64,000 bases of DNA, taken from Anaerolineae bacterium. GTDB lineage: Bacteria; Chloroflexota; Anaerolineae; DRVO01. Shown here one piece after another: positions 17,026-24,966 of the stretch. The position numbers and the translations under genes are program-made. Numbering within the stretch: position 1 is the stretch's first letter; every line of letters starts with the position of its first letter. The notes under the pieces are model-generated. The model did no database searches, had not been told where the DNA came from, and was given only the letters and a program-made list of their open reading frames with translations. The stretch covers positions 35,831-99,830 of the forward strand of contig JABLXR010000010.1 of the NCBI GenBank assembly GCA_013178015.1. Direction: 5' to 3'.

Positions 17026-18060
17026 CTAGGCGACTCGAGCACCCTGTTCGTACGCCCCCTTGAGCGCCCGCAGGGCCCGCAGGGTCACCCACTTGCTGGG
17101 CTGCTTCTTGGCCCCGTAATGTGCCCAGGTCTTGCCTGAATAGTCGTACTCCAGCGCCCACCGGCCCGAGACGTCCCGCTTGCCGCCGATGTACTCCAGG
17201 GTGTGGGCCAGGCGGGAGTCGGCGCCGCGCCCCAACGCCACCATGGCCTCCGCCACCTGGAGCACGTCGGTGATGTAGAAGAGAGGGAAGCCTAGCTTCC
17301 ACCAATTGCCGCTGGGCTTGGCACTGTAGCCGCGGGGGTACTGGCAGGCCACCGGGTCGGTGGAGAGGAAGAACTCCACCCCGGCCTCGATGGCGCGCTG
17401 GACTAGGGGCGTGCGCCGCTCGGGGGGCCAGCAGGAGAAGGCTAGCATCACCTTGGCGCCACCCCAGGCACACGAGGTCCCGTTGTGGGCGCCACAGGCG
17501 AACAGGGGACCACACTTGCCGGCGTAGTAGCGTACCAGGGCGTGACGGTCTTCCTTTGGAGCCAACCCTTCGCCGGTGACGGTACGCGCCATCCACTCGA
17601 AGGCGGCCTCCAGCCGGGCAGGGTCGCACCCCAGGGCCAGAAGGGAGGCGCACAGATTGCCCTGCAGGCAGTCCACCGTTCCCGAGGGAGGACCGGTGAC
17701 GCTGAACTGCCCTGTGGCCTGGAGACCGTGGTCGAGGGCGTAGGCACAGGCCCGGCCCACCCGGTCGTCTGCGTCAGCAGAGGCGCCCAACTGCGCCAGG
17801 GATATCAGCGACCAGACGGTGGAACGGTACTTGGGCAGGTACCCGGGGCCCGGCTTGACCCAATAGCCATCTGGGTGCATGGCGTCCAGTATGTCGGCGA
17901 TGGGCCCGCGGACGTGGGCCTCGGCGCGCGCGATCTCCAGCTCCCCATCGCCCTGGGGCCGGTCCAGCAGGTCGCGCAGCGCCAGGTAGCGGACGCCAGG
18001 ATCGGCCTGGTCCAGCAGCCAGTCGAGGGAATCGCCGCCGAACTGATCCATCCATGACAT
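17026..18060 (-). CDS. Alpha/alpha-toroid (prenyltransferase/terpenoid-cyclase-like fold) protein
   Basis: A 344-residue protein made of repeated helical hairpins with the pattern seen in squalene cyclase and prenyltransferase toroids: HPDGYWVKPG, KYRSTVWSLISLAQLG, DCLQGNLCASLLALG, CGAHNGTSCAWGG, GNWWKLGFPLFYITDVLQV, DVSGRWALEYD. Homologues are often mislabelled as nitrogen fixation protein NifH; nothing here resembles a nitrogenase reductase. Several Cys and His could bind metal. The long frame begins at 18228, but ATG 18060 follows AAGGAGA at normal distance. Substrate and pathway are unknown. Confidence 0.75.
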   Translation of the reverse strand: MSWMDQFGGDSLDWLLDQADPGVRYLALRDLLDRPQGDGELEIARAEAHVRGPIADILDAMHPDGYWVKPGPGYLPKYRSTVWSLISLAQLGASADADDRVGRACAYALDHGLQATGQFSVTGPPSGTVDCLQGNLCASLLALGCDPARLEAAFEWMARTVTGEGLAPKEDRHALVRYYAGKCGPLFACGAHNGTSCAWGGAKVMLAFSCWPPERRTPLVQRAIEAGVEFFLSTDPVACQYPRGYSAKPSGNWWKLGFPLFYITDVLQVAEAMVALGRGADSRLAHTLEYIGGKRDVSGRWALEYDYSGKTWAHYGAKKQPSKWVTLRALRALKGAYEQGARVA

Positions 18061-18297
18061 GAGCGCGTCTCCTTGATCGCCTCGTGAGCTGGCTCGCCTT
18101 GCCGTTCCGGCACCGCTAGCCGCCGGCACCCCAGCCGCGCACACGGAGGGCGAGGCCCCATATGCCATGCCAACCATCCGGTCCCGCCCGATCATTGTAG
18201 CGGGGCCGCTCGCTGCGCGGTAGTCCACCTGAGGATGCCTGGCTTGGCAGCCGAGAACCGCGCTCGCCGTCCTCAGACCAGGAAGGTTGTGTCCCGC

Positions 18298-19017
18298 TCA
18301 CCGGGCGCCAGGCTCGGTGCTCTGCGTCTCCTCCTCCCGGTAGTAGTCGCAGACGTCGCGCAGGGGGCACTTTCCATGCCGGGGCGCGCGCGACAGGCAC
18401 ACCTGCTGGCCTAGGTGTAGCAGGTTGACGTGGAAGTTGTACAGCGTCTGCGGATCCGGGGGCAGCAGGGCCAGTAGCTCCTCGTGCGCCGCCGCCGCGC
18501 TCACCTTGCGCCCGATCAGTCCCACCCGCTGGCTCACCCGGTGGACGTGGGTGTCCACCGGCAGGAGAGGCTTGCCGAAGCAGAACAGCAGCACCAGGGA
18601 CGCCGTCTTGATGCCCACGCCTGGCAGCCTCATGAGCCAGTTGCGGCCCTCCTCGGGGCTCAGGTCCCGTAGGAAGTCTATGCTGGGCTTCCCCTCCGTT
18701 TCGGTGATGATGCGCAAGGCCCTCTGGATGTTGCCCGCCTTGGCGTACTCGAAGTTGGCCCCCCGGATGGCCTGAGCCAGGTCCTCGAGGGGCGCATCCC
18801 GGATGGCCTCCCAGGACCCGTACTGCCGCCACATGCGCTCGTATGCCTGGGCCTCGTTCTTCTGAGTGGTGCGGTGGGAGAGCATGGTGGCCACGAGCTC
18901 GTGCATGGGCCCCCGGCGGGGGATCAGACGTCGCTCCCCATAGAACTCGATGAGGCGCCGGTGCACCTCCAGGGCCCTGGCCGACAGGTCGCCAGCGGCA
19001 AGGCTTACCTCGGGCAC
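18298..19017 (-). CDS. nth: Endonuclease III-type DNA glycosylase/AP lyase with an altered Fe-S ligand set
   Basis: A 239-residue base-excision repair enzyme. The helix-hairpin-helix reads LPGVGIKTASLVL with the catalytic Lys, and the catalytic Asp is in VDTHVHRV, so it should be a bifunctional glycosylase/lyase for oxidised pyrimidines. The C-terminal [4Fe-4S] loop normally reads C-x6-C-x2-C-x5-C; here it is CLSRAPRHGKCPLRDVC, that is C-x6-His-x2-C-x5-C. The GTG start lies 3 bp after the tspO stop. The C-terminus is extended by an acidic tail. Function is firm, the ligand change is unusual. Confidence 0.92.
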   Translation of the reverse strand: MPEVSLAAGDLSARALEVHRRLIEFYGERRLIPRRGPMHELVATMLSHRTTQKNEAQAYERMWRQYGSWEAIRDAPLEDLAQAIRGANFEYAKAGNIQRALRIITETEGKPSIDFLRDLSPEEGRNWLMRLPGVGIKTASLVLLFCFGKPLLPVDTHVHRVSQRVGLIGRKVSAAAAHEELLALLPPDPQTLYNFHVNLLHLGQQVCLSRAPRHGKCPLRDVCDYYREEETQSTEPGAR

Positions 19018-19020
19018 CGG

Positions 19021-19494
19021 TCAGCGCCGATGGTTGAGGCGCCAGAGCTCATAGTTGAGGACGGCAGCGAAGGAAGTCCACAGCTGGTAGGGCACCAGCA
19101 GCAGCCCCGCCAGCGGCCGCACCCGATAGAAGCTGGTCAGCGTGGCCAGAATCAGCCCCCACAGGGCGGCTATCTCGACCAGGGCTAGGTCCACTCGGCG
19201 CAGGCCGAAGAAGATGACCGACCACAGGATGTTGAGGCTCAGCTGCAGCCCGTAGAGCCGCAGGGCCCGATCCTTGTGGGGGGAGTCGCTCCGGGAGACC
19301 AGCCAGGACGCCGCCCCCATCATGGTGTAAAGGATGGTCCAGGCCGGACCGAACACCCAGCCGGGTGGGTTCCAGGAGGGCTTGCGTAGGCCGCGGTACC
19401 AGGTGTCTACCGAGGAGGCGGTGGCGAGGGCGCCGATGCCTCCAGCGGCGTTGGGCACGAGCAACGCTAACAACAGGGTCGGGAGCTTGTCCAT
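19021..19494 (-). CDS. tspO: TspO/MBR family membrane protein
   Basis: A 157-residue protein with five membrane helices, of the tryptophan-rich sensory/translocator family that binds porphyrins and related ligands. Family motifs include KPSWNPPGWVFGPAWTILYTMMGAASW, QLSLNILWSVIFF, and LLVPYQLWTSFAAVLNYELWRLN. The frame is open to 19548, but ATG 19494 follows AGGAGA with good spacing and places the first helix at the N-terminus. It is probably co-transcribed with nth (3-bp gap), although a functional link is not evident. Confidence 0.93.
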   Translation of the reverse strand: MDKLPTLLLALLVPNAAGGIGALATASSVDTWYRGLRKPSWNPPGWVFGPAWTILYTMMGAASWLVSRSDSPHKDRALRLYGLQLSLNILWSVIFFGLRRVDLALVEIAALWGLILATLTSFYRVRPLAGLLLVPYQLWTSFAAVLNYELWRLNHRR

Positions 19495-19689
19495 AGACTC
19501 TCCTGGCCAGCCCTCCTCACCGAAAACGGGCAAGAGGGCCGGCGCCACTAACAGGCAGACCGACTGCCCTAAGGTAGGCTAACTTCATCCAGTCTACCGG
19601 CAGCCTGGGTCACCGTCAATGCGCCCGATGAGGATGCACTTCGGTTCTCTTGGCGGCCAGTTGTCTTCCGTGCTCGTGACCTCCTCGGG

Positions 19690-19900
19690 TCATGCTCGAC
19701 GGAGCCTCTGTCTGCGCCGTGAAGCGTCTCGGCTTGCCAGCACGGAGATTCCTCGCTGTCGCTCGGAATGACAGAAGGGGATCGGTCGTGACCTGTCGCT
19801 GACGCTGCTCATGATGCCGGGAGACGCCGACGGGGGAGACCGGTGGGCGCCGACGCTGGCCCTCCTACAGTGTCATGCCGAACGTAGTGAGGCATCTCCC
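19690..19900. repeat. Cluster of dispersed GTCATGC...GAAGCATCTC-type repeats
   Basis: Three related pieces: 19690-19731 (+, long form), 19746-19782 (inverted short form ending GGAATGACAG) and 19870-19900 (+, short form GTCATGCCGAACGTAGTG). The same family is at 22973-23164. The pieces face each other, so the region can fold. The whole gap 19495-20122 has no gene; repeats are all I see in it. Confidence 0.7.
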
Positions 19901-20122
19901 GGCCGCGGGTGCAGACCCTTCGCTGGCCCTCGGGGCCTGCCCCCTGCCTGCCTAACGGGTGACGCAGAGGCGCTCGGGGCTTCCCAAGCTGCACCCGAAC
20001 GCGGGCGGAAGCCCTCGCCCGCGGCAGCGAACAGGGGGAGGGGACGATTCATCGCCCTGGCCAGCACCATCCTGCCCAAGAACTAAGGTGCACGCGGCCG
20101 CGGCCGATCGGTGGCGCTCGCC

Positions 20123-20986
20123 CTACAGCACCAGCCGCGCTATCGGCACGGCGTAGCCCGGCACGTCGAGGGCTCCGTGCGCCTCCGTCTCCTCTAACAC
20201 CAGCGACTGCCAGCGACTCCGGTAGCCCAGCTGCTGCAGAGTGAGCCAGAAATGACACATGGCGATGCCTACGTCCAGCCGGTAGTAGGGCCTGCCGGGC
20301 CGATCGTTCCAGCGCTGAGGGCGGCTGTCAGCCAGGGCAAAGATGGTGTTCTCGCTCATGAGGAAGTACCAAGGCTGCACGTTGGACCAGGAGGGGGCCA
20401 GCCGGGCCATCTCCAAGGCGCGCCAAATCTCGGGTGGCACCAGCGTGGGCGCCACTGGCTCGCCCCAGCGCTGCCAGAAGGCGAACTCCTCCAGCGGTTT
20501 GCGCGTGCCCCGACGGGCCGAGACGTTCCGTACCAGAGACCGGGTCCACGCCTGACGCCGGCCGGGCGCCGGCCATCCCACCGGGCTGAGGGCCACCACG
20601 TCCTCGGGCGACCCCCCGATGCGCTCGGCCAGGTATCGGGCGCGGAAGAAGCCCGCCATCCAGCAGGTGCCCAGCCCCAGGGCTGTCGCGGCCAGAACCG
20701 CCTGTTCCATGCGGAAGCCGACTTCCTCCATCCGCCCCGGATGGGGCTCAGCCCGGCCTATGAAGTACCAGGGGGCGGGACTGGCCACGGCCAGGGCTCC
20801 CACGGCGCTGCGGCTGTGCAGAGAGGAGAAGGGCACCAGAGCCACCTGGGCGTTTGTACGGGCATCGAGGGGCTCCACCCCGGCCACGGCCTTGCGCAGA
20901 GCGGCGAGGGTATCCTCAGGCACGGGCGCGTCTCGGTAGCGCCGCACGCTCCGCCGTCGCTCGATGGCTGCCATCCAGTCGGTCAT
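20123..20986 (-). CDS. Nitroreductase family protein, two-lobed
   Basis: A 287-residue FMN-dependent nitroreductase-fold protein. The N-terminus has the family signature AIERRRSVRRYRD. A second signature-like segment with ALEMARLAPSWSNVQPWYF, lies near residue 190, so both halves of a tandem nitroreductase architecture seem to be present in one chain. The ATG at 20986 follows GGAGGG at about nine bases; a longer frame reaches 21340 but overlaps the divergent ZIP gene. Likely an NAD(P)H oxidoreductase; substrate unknown. It lies 186 bp from the divergent ZIP transporter gene. Confidence 0.85.
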   Translation of the reverse strand: MTDWMAAIERRRSVRRYRDAPVPEDTLAALRKAVAGVEPLDARTNAQVALVPFSSLHSRSAVGALAVASPAPWYFIGRAEPHPGRMEEVGFRMEQAVLAATALGLGTCWMAGFFRARYLAERIGGSPEDVVALSPVGWPAPGRRQAWTRSLVRNVSARRGTRKPLEEFAFWQRWGEPVAPTLVPPEIWRALEMARLAPSWSNVQPWYFLMSENTIFALADSRPQRWNDRPGRPYYRLDVGIAMCHFWLTLQQLGYRSRWQSLVLEETEAHGALDVPGYAVPIARLVL

Positions 20987-21172
20987 CGCCGGCATCCCTC
21001 CGTCTGCCCGGCCTCTGTGCCCCTGCACTCGGGCACCGCGCATTGTGGGCCAGGTGCTGCTGCTGCACAAGCGGGGCGGCGCCATCCGTTGCCCTGTGGA
21101 CGATCGGCCACGCCTGGGGTAAGCTGAGCCAGTTGGCCCGGCTCTGATGCGGGCCACCCGAGTGGGAGAGAC

Positions 21173-21925
21173 ATGCCTGAGAGCGCCTTCGTGCCGGTGT
21201 TGATAGCCAGTGTTCTCGCCGGGTTCGCCACCATGACCGGCATTGTCCTGGTGAGCCTCTACGGTCACTGGGCACGCCGGAACTCCATCTACTTTGCCAG
21301 CTTCGCTGCCGGCGCGCTCATCTCGGTGTCGTTCCTGCACCTCATCCCCGAGTCCATGGAGATGACCAGCAACGGCCCCCTGTACCTTCTGGCCGGCTTC
21401 CTGGGGCTGTACCTACTCAACCGGGTCATGCACCTCCACAGCGGCCACGAGCACAACCATTTGGAGTCGGCCGTCCACATCGCCGAGAGCACCGGGGTCG
21501 TGACCGTGCTGGGAATCGGCTTTCACTCCTTCATAGATGGGGTTATCTACTCGGTCACCTTCAACGTGAGTGTCCTCACGGGAGCGCTGGCGGCCATAGG
21601 CATGGTGCTCCACGAGGTGCCCGAGGGGGTCATCGCCTTCGTGATTCTGCACCGGGCCGGGTATAGCAGGAAGGGTGCCTTCCTGGGGGCAACTCTGGCC
21701 GCGGCAGTGAGTACCCCCTTGGGGGCCCTTCTTTCCTTCCCTTTCGTGGACTCTATCGCCGCGGCCGATCTGGGGCTCATGCTGGCCCTGGCCGGGGGAG
21801 TGCTGCTGTACGTGGGCGCCTCTCACCTGCTCCCCGAGGTGGAGCGGGAGAATCGGGCCTCGACCGTACTGGCCCTGGCGGCAGGAGTGTTCGTCGCCCT
21901 GGTCACCGGGCTGATAGCGGAGTGA
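21173..21925 (+). CDS. ZIP family divalent metal transporter
   Basis: A 250-residue membrane protein with about eight helices. The metal-binding helices are recognisable as HSFIDGVIYSV (helix 4) and HEVPEGVIAF (helix 5), and the His-containing loop HLHSGHEHNHLES lies between helices 3 and 4. ZIP proteins move zinc, iron or manganese into the cytosol; the metal cannot be fixed from sequence. It precedes the hydroxypyruvate isomerase-like gene by 58 bp. Confidence 0.93.
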   Translation: MPESAFVPVLIASVLAGFATMTGIVLVSLYGHWARRNSIYFASFAAGALISVSFLHLIPESMEMTSNGPLYLLAGFLGLYLLNRVMHLHSGHEHNHLESAVHIAESTGVVTVLGIGFHSFIDGVIYSVTFNVSVLTGALAAIGMVLHEVPEGVIAFVILHRAGYSRKGAFLGATLAAAVSTPLGALLSFPFVDSIAAADLGLMLALAGGVLLYVGASHLLPEVERENRASTVLALAAGVFVALVTGLIAE

Positions 21926-21983
21926 AAGGCGGCCGTCTCGTCGCTCGCTCGACCTGCGAAGGTGCAACTACTAGGAGGAGACT

Positions 21984-22763
21984 ATGCCCATCAAACAATC
22001 CATCTGCTACCCCATGGTCAAGCCGCCCGATATGCCCCTGGATGAGCTGTTCCGGGCGGGCAAGGAGATAGGTTATGCCGCCGTGGAGCTGTGGAAGCCG
22101 GGCGAAGACTTCGACGAGGTGATGTCTCTGGCCCGCAAGTACGGCTTGGCGGTGGCCATCATGAGCGGACACGATTCCCTGCCAGACGGGCTCAACAAGC
22201 GCAGCAATCACGACCGCATCGAGGCGGAGCTGCGCCATTCCATTGACGTCGCCGCCAAGCATAACATCCCCGGGGTGATCTGCTTCAGCGGCAACCGCCA
22301 GCCACACATGACCGAGCTGGAGGCCATCGAGGCGGTGGCGGACGGCCTCAGGCGGGTGGCCCCCTATGCCGAGAGCAAGGGTGTCAACCTGAACATGGAG
22401 CTGCTCAACTCCAAGGTGGACCACCCCGGCTACCAGTGCGACCACACAGCGTGGGGCGTGGCCGTATGCGAGCGCGTCAACAGCCCGCGGGTCAAGCTCC
22501 TCTTCGACATCTACCACATGCAGATCATGGAAGGGGACATCATCCGCACCATCCGGGAGAGCATTCGGTGGATCGGGCACTTCCACACCGCTGGGAACCC
22601 CGGCCGCCGGGATATGGATGACACCCAGGAACTCAACTACACCGGTATCTGCCGCGCTATCGCCGCCACCGGCTATGACCTCTACGTGGGTCACGAGTTC
22701 AGGCCTAAGGGCGACGTGATCCAAGCGCTGCGGGACACCTTCGCCCTTTGCAACGTGAGCTGA
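21984..22763 (+). CDS. Hydroxypyruvate isomerase-like TIM-barrel sugar isomerase
   Basis: A 259-residue xylose isomerase-like TIM barrel. Features of the Hyi group include ELWKPGEDFDEV, NLNMELLNSKVDHPGYQCDH (metal Glu), LLFDIYHMQIMEGD (Asp, His), GHFHTAGNPGRRDMDDTQELNY and YVGHEFRPKGD (second metal Glu). Hydroxypyruvate isomerase interconverts hydroxypyruvate and tartronate semialdehyde, but many close relatives act on other small sugars or sugar phosphates. AGGAGGAG lies right before the ATG. It ends ahead of a strong hairpin at 22815-22855. Confidence 0.88.
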   Translation: MPIKQSICYPMVKPPDMPLDELFRAGKEIGYAAVELWKPGEDFDEVMSLARKYGLAVAIMSGHDSLPDGLNKRSNHDRIEAELRHSIDVAAKHNIPGVICFSGNRQPHMTELEAIEAVADGLRRVAPYAESKGVNLNMELLNSKVDHPGYQCDHTAWGVAVCERVNSPRVKLLFDIYHMQIMEGDIIRTIRESIRWIGHFHTAGNPGRRDMDDTQELNYTGICRAIAATGYDLYVGHEFRPKGDVIQALRDTFALCNVS

Positions 22764-22814
22764 CAAGGAGGAGGTGCACCGCAGGGATCGCCAAGACCGC
22801 GGAGGCGGGAGTGA

Positions 22815-22855
22815 GAAGCGGCTGCCGACGGCGATCTGCCGTCGGCAGCCGCTTC
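22815..22855 (+). terminator. Long perfect hairpin after the TIM-barrel isomerase
   Basis: An 18-bp perfect stem (left arm begins GAAGCGGCTGCC, right arm ends GGCAGCCGCTTC) with a 5-nt loop GATCT. No T tract follows, so it is a terminator or mRNA 3' stabiliser of the GC-rich type. Confidence 0.7.
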
Positions 22856-22943
22856 CGCCATGTGTCCAGACGACTGTCCCCGAAACCGCCCGCTCGCCCC
22901 GGCGGAGGTGGGCACGGTACGGGAGTAGAATACCGGTCAAGTA

Positions 22944-23027
22944 GTCACTGCCCTGTCGCTAGCCACGGGGCTTGTGTCATGCTGAACGTAGTGAAGCATC
23001 TCCAGCCCACTCCAGAAGGCCTCTCAG
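22944..23027 (+). repeat. 84-bp tandem repeat, unit 1
   Basis: Begins GTCACTGCCCTGTCGCTAGC and ends GGCCTCTCAG; contains GTCATGCTGAACGTAGTGAAGCATCTCC. Nearly identical to 23031-23114 (differences only in a short stretch near 23008-23014). Confidence 0.9.
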
Positions 23028-23030
23028 ATG

Positions 23031-23114
23031 GTCACTGCCCTGTCGCTAGCCACGGGGCTTGTGTCATGCTGAACGTAGTGAAGCATCTCCAGCCCTCTCG
23101 AGAAGGCCTCTCAG
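23031..23114 (+). repeat. 84-bp tandem repeat, unit 2
   Basis: Second unit, 87-bp period. Just after it, 23120-23164 is an inverted, longer version of the same core (AGGAGATGCTTCAC ... CAGCATGACA), so unit 2 and the inverted copy can form a large hairpin. Together they fill the gap between the isomerase and the thioesterase; there is no gene. Confidence 0.9.
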
Positions 23115-23119
23115 GGCCG

Positions 23120-23164
23120 CAGGAGATGCTTCACTCCGCAAACAGACGCTCCGTTCAGCATGAC
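23120..23164 (-). repeat. Inverted copy of the GTCATGC repeat core
   Basis: Reverse complement of the long repeat form also seen at 19690-19731 (with the inner GGAGCGTCTGTTTGCG segment). It faces the two direct units at 22944-23114. Confidence 0.85.
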
Positions 23165-23202
23165 AAGCCATACTCGACGGGCGTTCCAGAAAGGGCGGTT
23201 GG

Positions 23203-23679
23203 CTATCGCGCCGTCGAGGACTGCCTCCCGGTCGGGGCCGGATTGGAGTAGGTGTCCCTGGGCACGGGCAGGGCGGTGGACTGCCCCCGGGCCAGAATGC
23301 GGCCGTCGCTGCCGGTCACGGTCAGCTCACACACCATGGATCGGCGGCCGTTGTGGATCACTCGCGCCTCGCCCAGCACTTCCTCCCCCGGCTTGGCGGC
23401 GCGGAACGCGTTCAGGCTCCACTGAATGCCCACTGCATCCACCAGCGAATTGACCGCCATGCCGAAGGCGGCGTCCGCCACGGCGAAGAGGAGGGCGCCG
23501 TGGGCGATCCCGTGAGCATTGAGGAAGCGGTCCTCCACCGTGACTGCCACCCGGGCGTAGCCCTCCTCCGCCCGTAGCAGCTTCATGCCAAGCTCCTGGA
23601 CCAGCCGGTCGCCCTGCCAGAACTCCTCGATCCGAGCCATCACCTCATCCGTACGCAACCATAGCGTATCACGTGCCAT
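23203..23679 (-). CDS. PaaI-type hotdog thioesterase
   Basis: A 158-residue acyl-CoA thioesterase-fold protein. The hotdog helix and catalytic region read NAHGIAHGALLFAVADAAFG, where the HGG/HGA loop and Asp are as in PaaI; the second half has GEARVIHNGRRSMVCELTV. Members hydrolyse aromatic or medium-chain acyl-CoAs. ATG 23679 lies 3 bp after the baeRF stop; ATG 23640 is an alternative start. It is probably co-transcribed with the baeRF gene. A repeat cluster begins about 40 bp past its end. Confidence 0.88.
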   Translation of the reverse strand: MARDTLWLRTDEVMARIEEFWQGDRLVQELGMKLLRAEEGYARVAVTVEDRFLNAHGIAHGALLFAVADAAFGMAVNSLVDAVGIQWSLNAFRAAKPGEEVLGEARVIHNGRRSMVCELTVTGSDGRILARGQSTALPVPRDTYSNPAPTGRQSSTAR

Positions 23680-23682
23680 CTA

Positions 23683-24843
23683 TCAGTACCGGAAGATCGC
23701 CGCCAGGGCGCACGCCTCGGGCATGTCCTCCTGGGAGGCGGGGTAGGCGTCGCCCTGATTGAGGATGGTGTGGATGGTGGCCAGGTCAGACAGATCCTCC
23801 ACCCCCTCGCCTTGCGGGCCGGTGGTGAGGACCACCTCACCCGACCGAGGGTCAAAGGTGCCCCAGATGTGGCAGTTCACGGCAAAGAAGAGCGACTCCA
23901 CCCGGCCGTAGTAGGCTCCGGCCACCACTTCGCGAGGGTCGGCGGAGGCCAATCCGGTTCCTAGAAGGCTCTGGTACTTCTCCAGGGCCTCCTCTCGGGC
24001 CCGATCGTAGTACGGCCCCACCAGCTCCCAGGCGCGGCGGTGCAGTTCCTGGGCGCTCAGCTCCTCCGGGTTCCCCGGGATTCCTTTCTCCAGGAGGTGC
24101 GGATAGCTATTGGCCTCGCGATAGATGGGGAACAAGTACTCCACCCCGGCCAGCACGAGAGGCACGTTCTGGCCCGCGATCACCTCTCGCAGCCCTTCAT
24201 CTAACACGTGGAAGTAGCGCAAGATGCGGTTCTTGGCGCCCTCCTCCGGGCCGCCCTGGCCGTGGAACATGGCCTGCCGCGCGCCCGGGGCAGACGGCTC
24301 CGCCGCGGGAGTATGCCACTGAAGGTGTCGCTCTACCTGCTCATACCGGAGGGCCTCCGCCAAGCTGGGAGGAAGGGAATCAGCCTCGATCTCGCTGATG
24401 GAGTCGCGAGTACCCTCCAGGAGACGGACCGACTTCTGGCTGAGGGCCAAGAGGTAGAAGCGCCCGTCCCCCACCAGGAAGGGCAGCAGCGGCTTGAGGT
24501 GGAAGTCGCGGTTCACTACCACCAGTTCCTCGAAGCTCACCGGCATGCGGTAGACGGAGGTGAGGGTGGGGGAAATGAAGACCGCCAACCCGTCGCTCTG
24601 CCGGCGCCAGAACATGGCATCCCGCAAGAGGGCGCGGGCATCGGCCAGGAGAGCCTGGGCGTCAGGGCGCCGCATCTCGCGGGAGATCAGTGCCTCCTCC
24701 GCCTTCTGCAACAAGTTCTTCAGCCTGATGGGGTTTTGTTCCGTCTCGGGGCCAGTCCTGCGGGTGGGAAGGAAGATGGAGACGCACCAGCCGGTCTCAT
24801 TGTCCAAAAGGTTCTTCACGTCGTCTTTGGTGAATGCGTCCAT
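23683..24843 (-). CDS. Bacterial archaeo-eukaryotic release factor-like (baeRF3-type) protein
   Basis: A 386-residue protein of the eRF1-related baeRF group, known from comparative genomics and suggested to act on stalled or modified ribosomes. The N-terminus MDAFTKDDVKNLLDNETGWCVSIFLPT is typical, followed by an RNase-H-like N domain and a middle domain with GRFYLLALSQKSVRLLEGTRD; the C-terminal L7Ae-like part contains VAGAYYGRVESLFFAV and DLATIHTILNQGDAYP. No GGQ motif is visible, as in many baeRF proteins. The ATG follows GAGAGGAG. Exact role is unproven. Confidence 0.85.
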   Translation of the reverse strand: MDAFTKDDVKNLLDNETGWCVSIFLPTRRTGPETEQNPIRLKNLLQKAEEALISREMRRPDAQALLADARALLRDAMFWRRQSDGLAVFISPTLTSVYRMPVSFEELVVVNRDFHLKPLLPFLVGDGRFYLLALSQKSVRLLEGTRDSISEIEADSLPPSLAEALRYEQVERHLQWHTPAAEPSAPGARQAMFHGQGGPEEGAKNRILRYFHVLDEGLREVIAGQNVPLVLAGVEYLFPIYREANSYPHLLEKGIPGNPEELSAQELHRRAWELVGPYYDRAREEALEKYQSLLGTGLASADPREVVAGAYYGRVESLFFAVNCHIWGTFDPRSGEVVLTTGPQGEGVEDLSDLATIHTILNQGDAYPASQEDMPEACALAAIFRY

Positions 24844-24966
24844 ATGCTAACTCCTCTCGGTTCAGTTACGACCTGGACCCTACCGTACCTCCACATTGTG
24901 ACAGAAAAGGGCGGGAAGGTCACACATCCGCTCTGAGAATACCTCATCGGGTGCCGATTCCGGGGC

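Noticed and set aside
17026..18060. Naming the toroid protein NifH, as many database entries do
   Set aside because: It has no P-loop or nitrogenase reductase cysteines; the name is a propagated error.
22944..23164. CRISPR array from the tandem repeats
   Set aside because: Only two units, 84 bp each with a 3-bp gap and no spacers, plus an inverted copy; no cas genes nearby.
22748..23251. A 167-codon plus-strand open frame across the tandem repeats
   Set aside because: It contains the 84-bp repeat unit twice, has no protein-like pattern and starts inside the isomerase gene; it is a repeat artefact.
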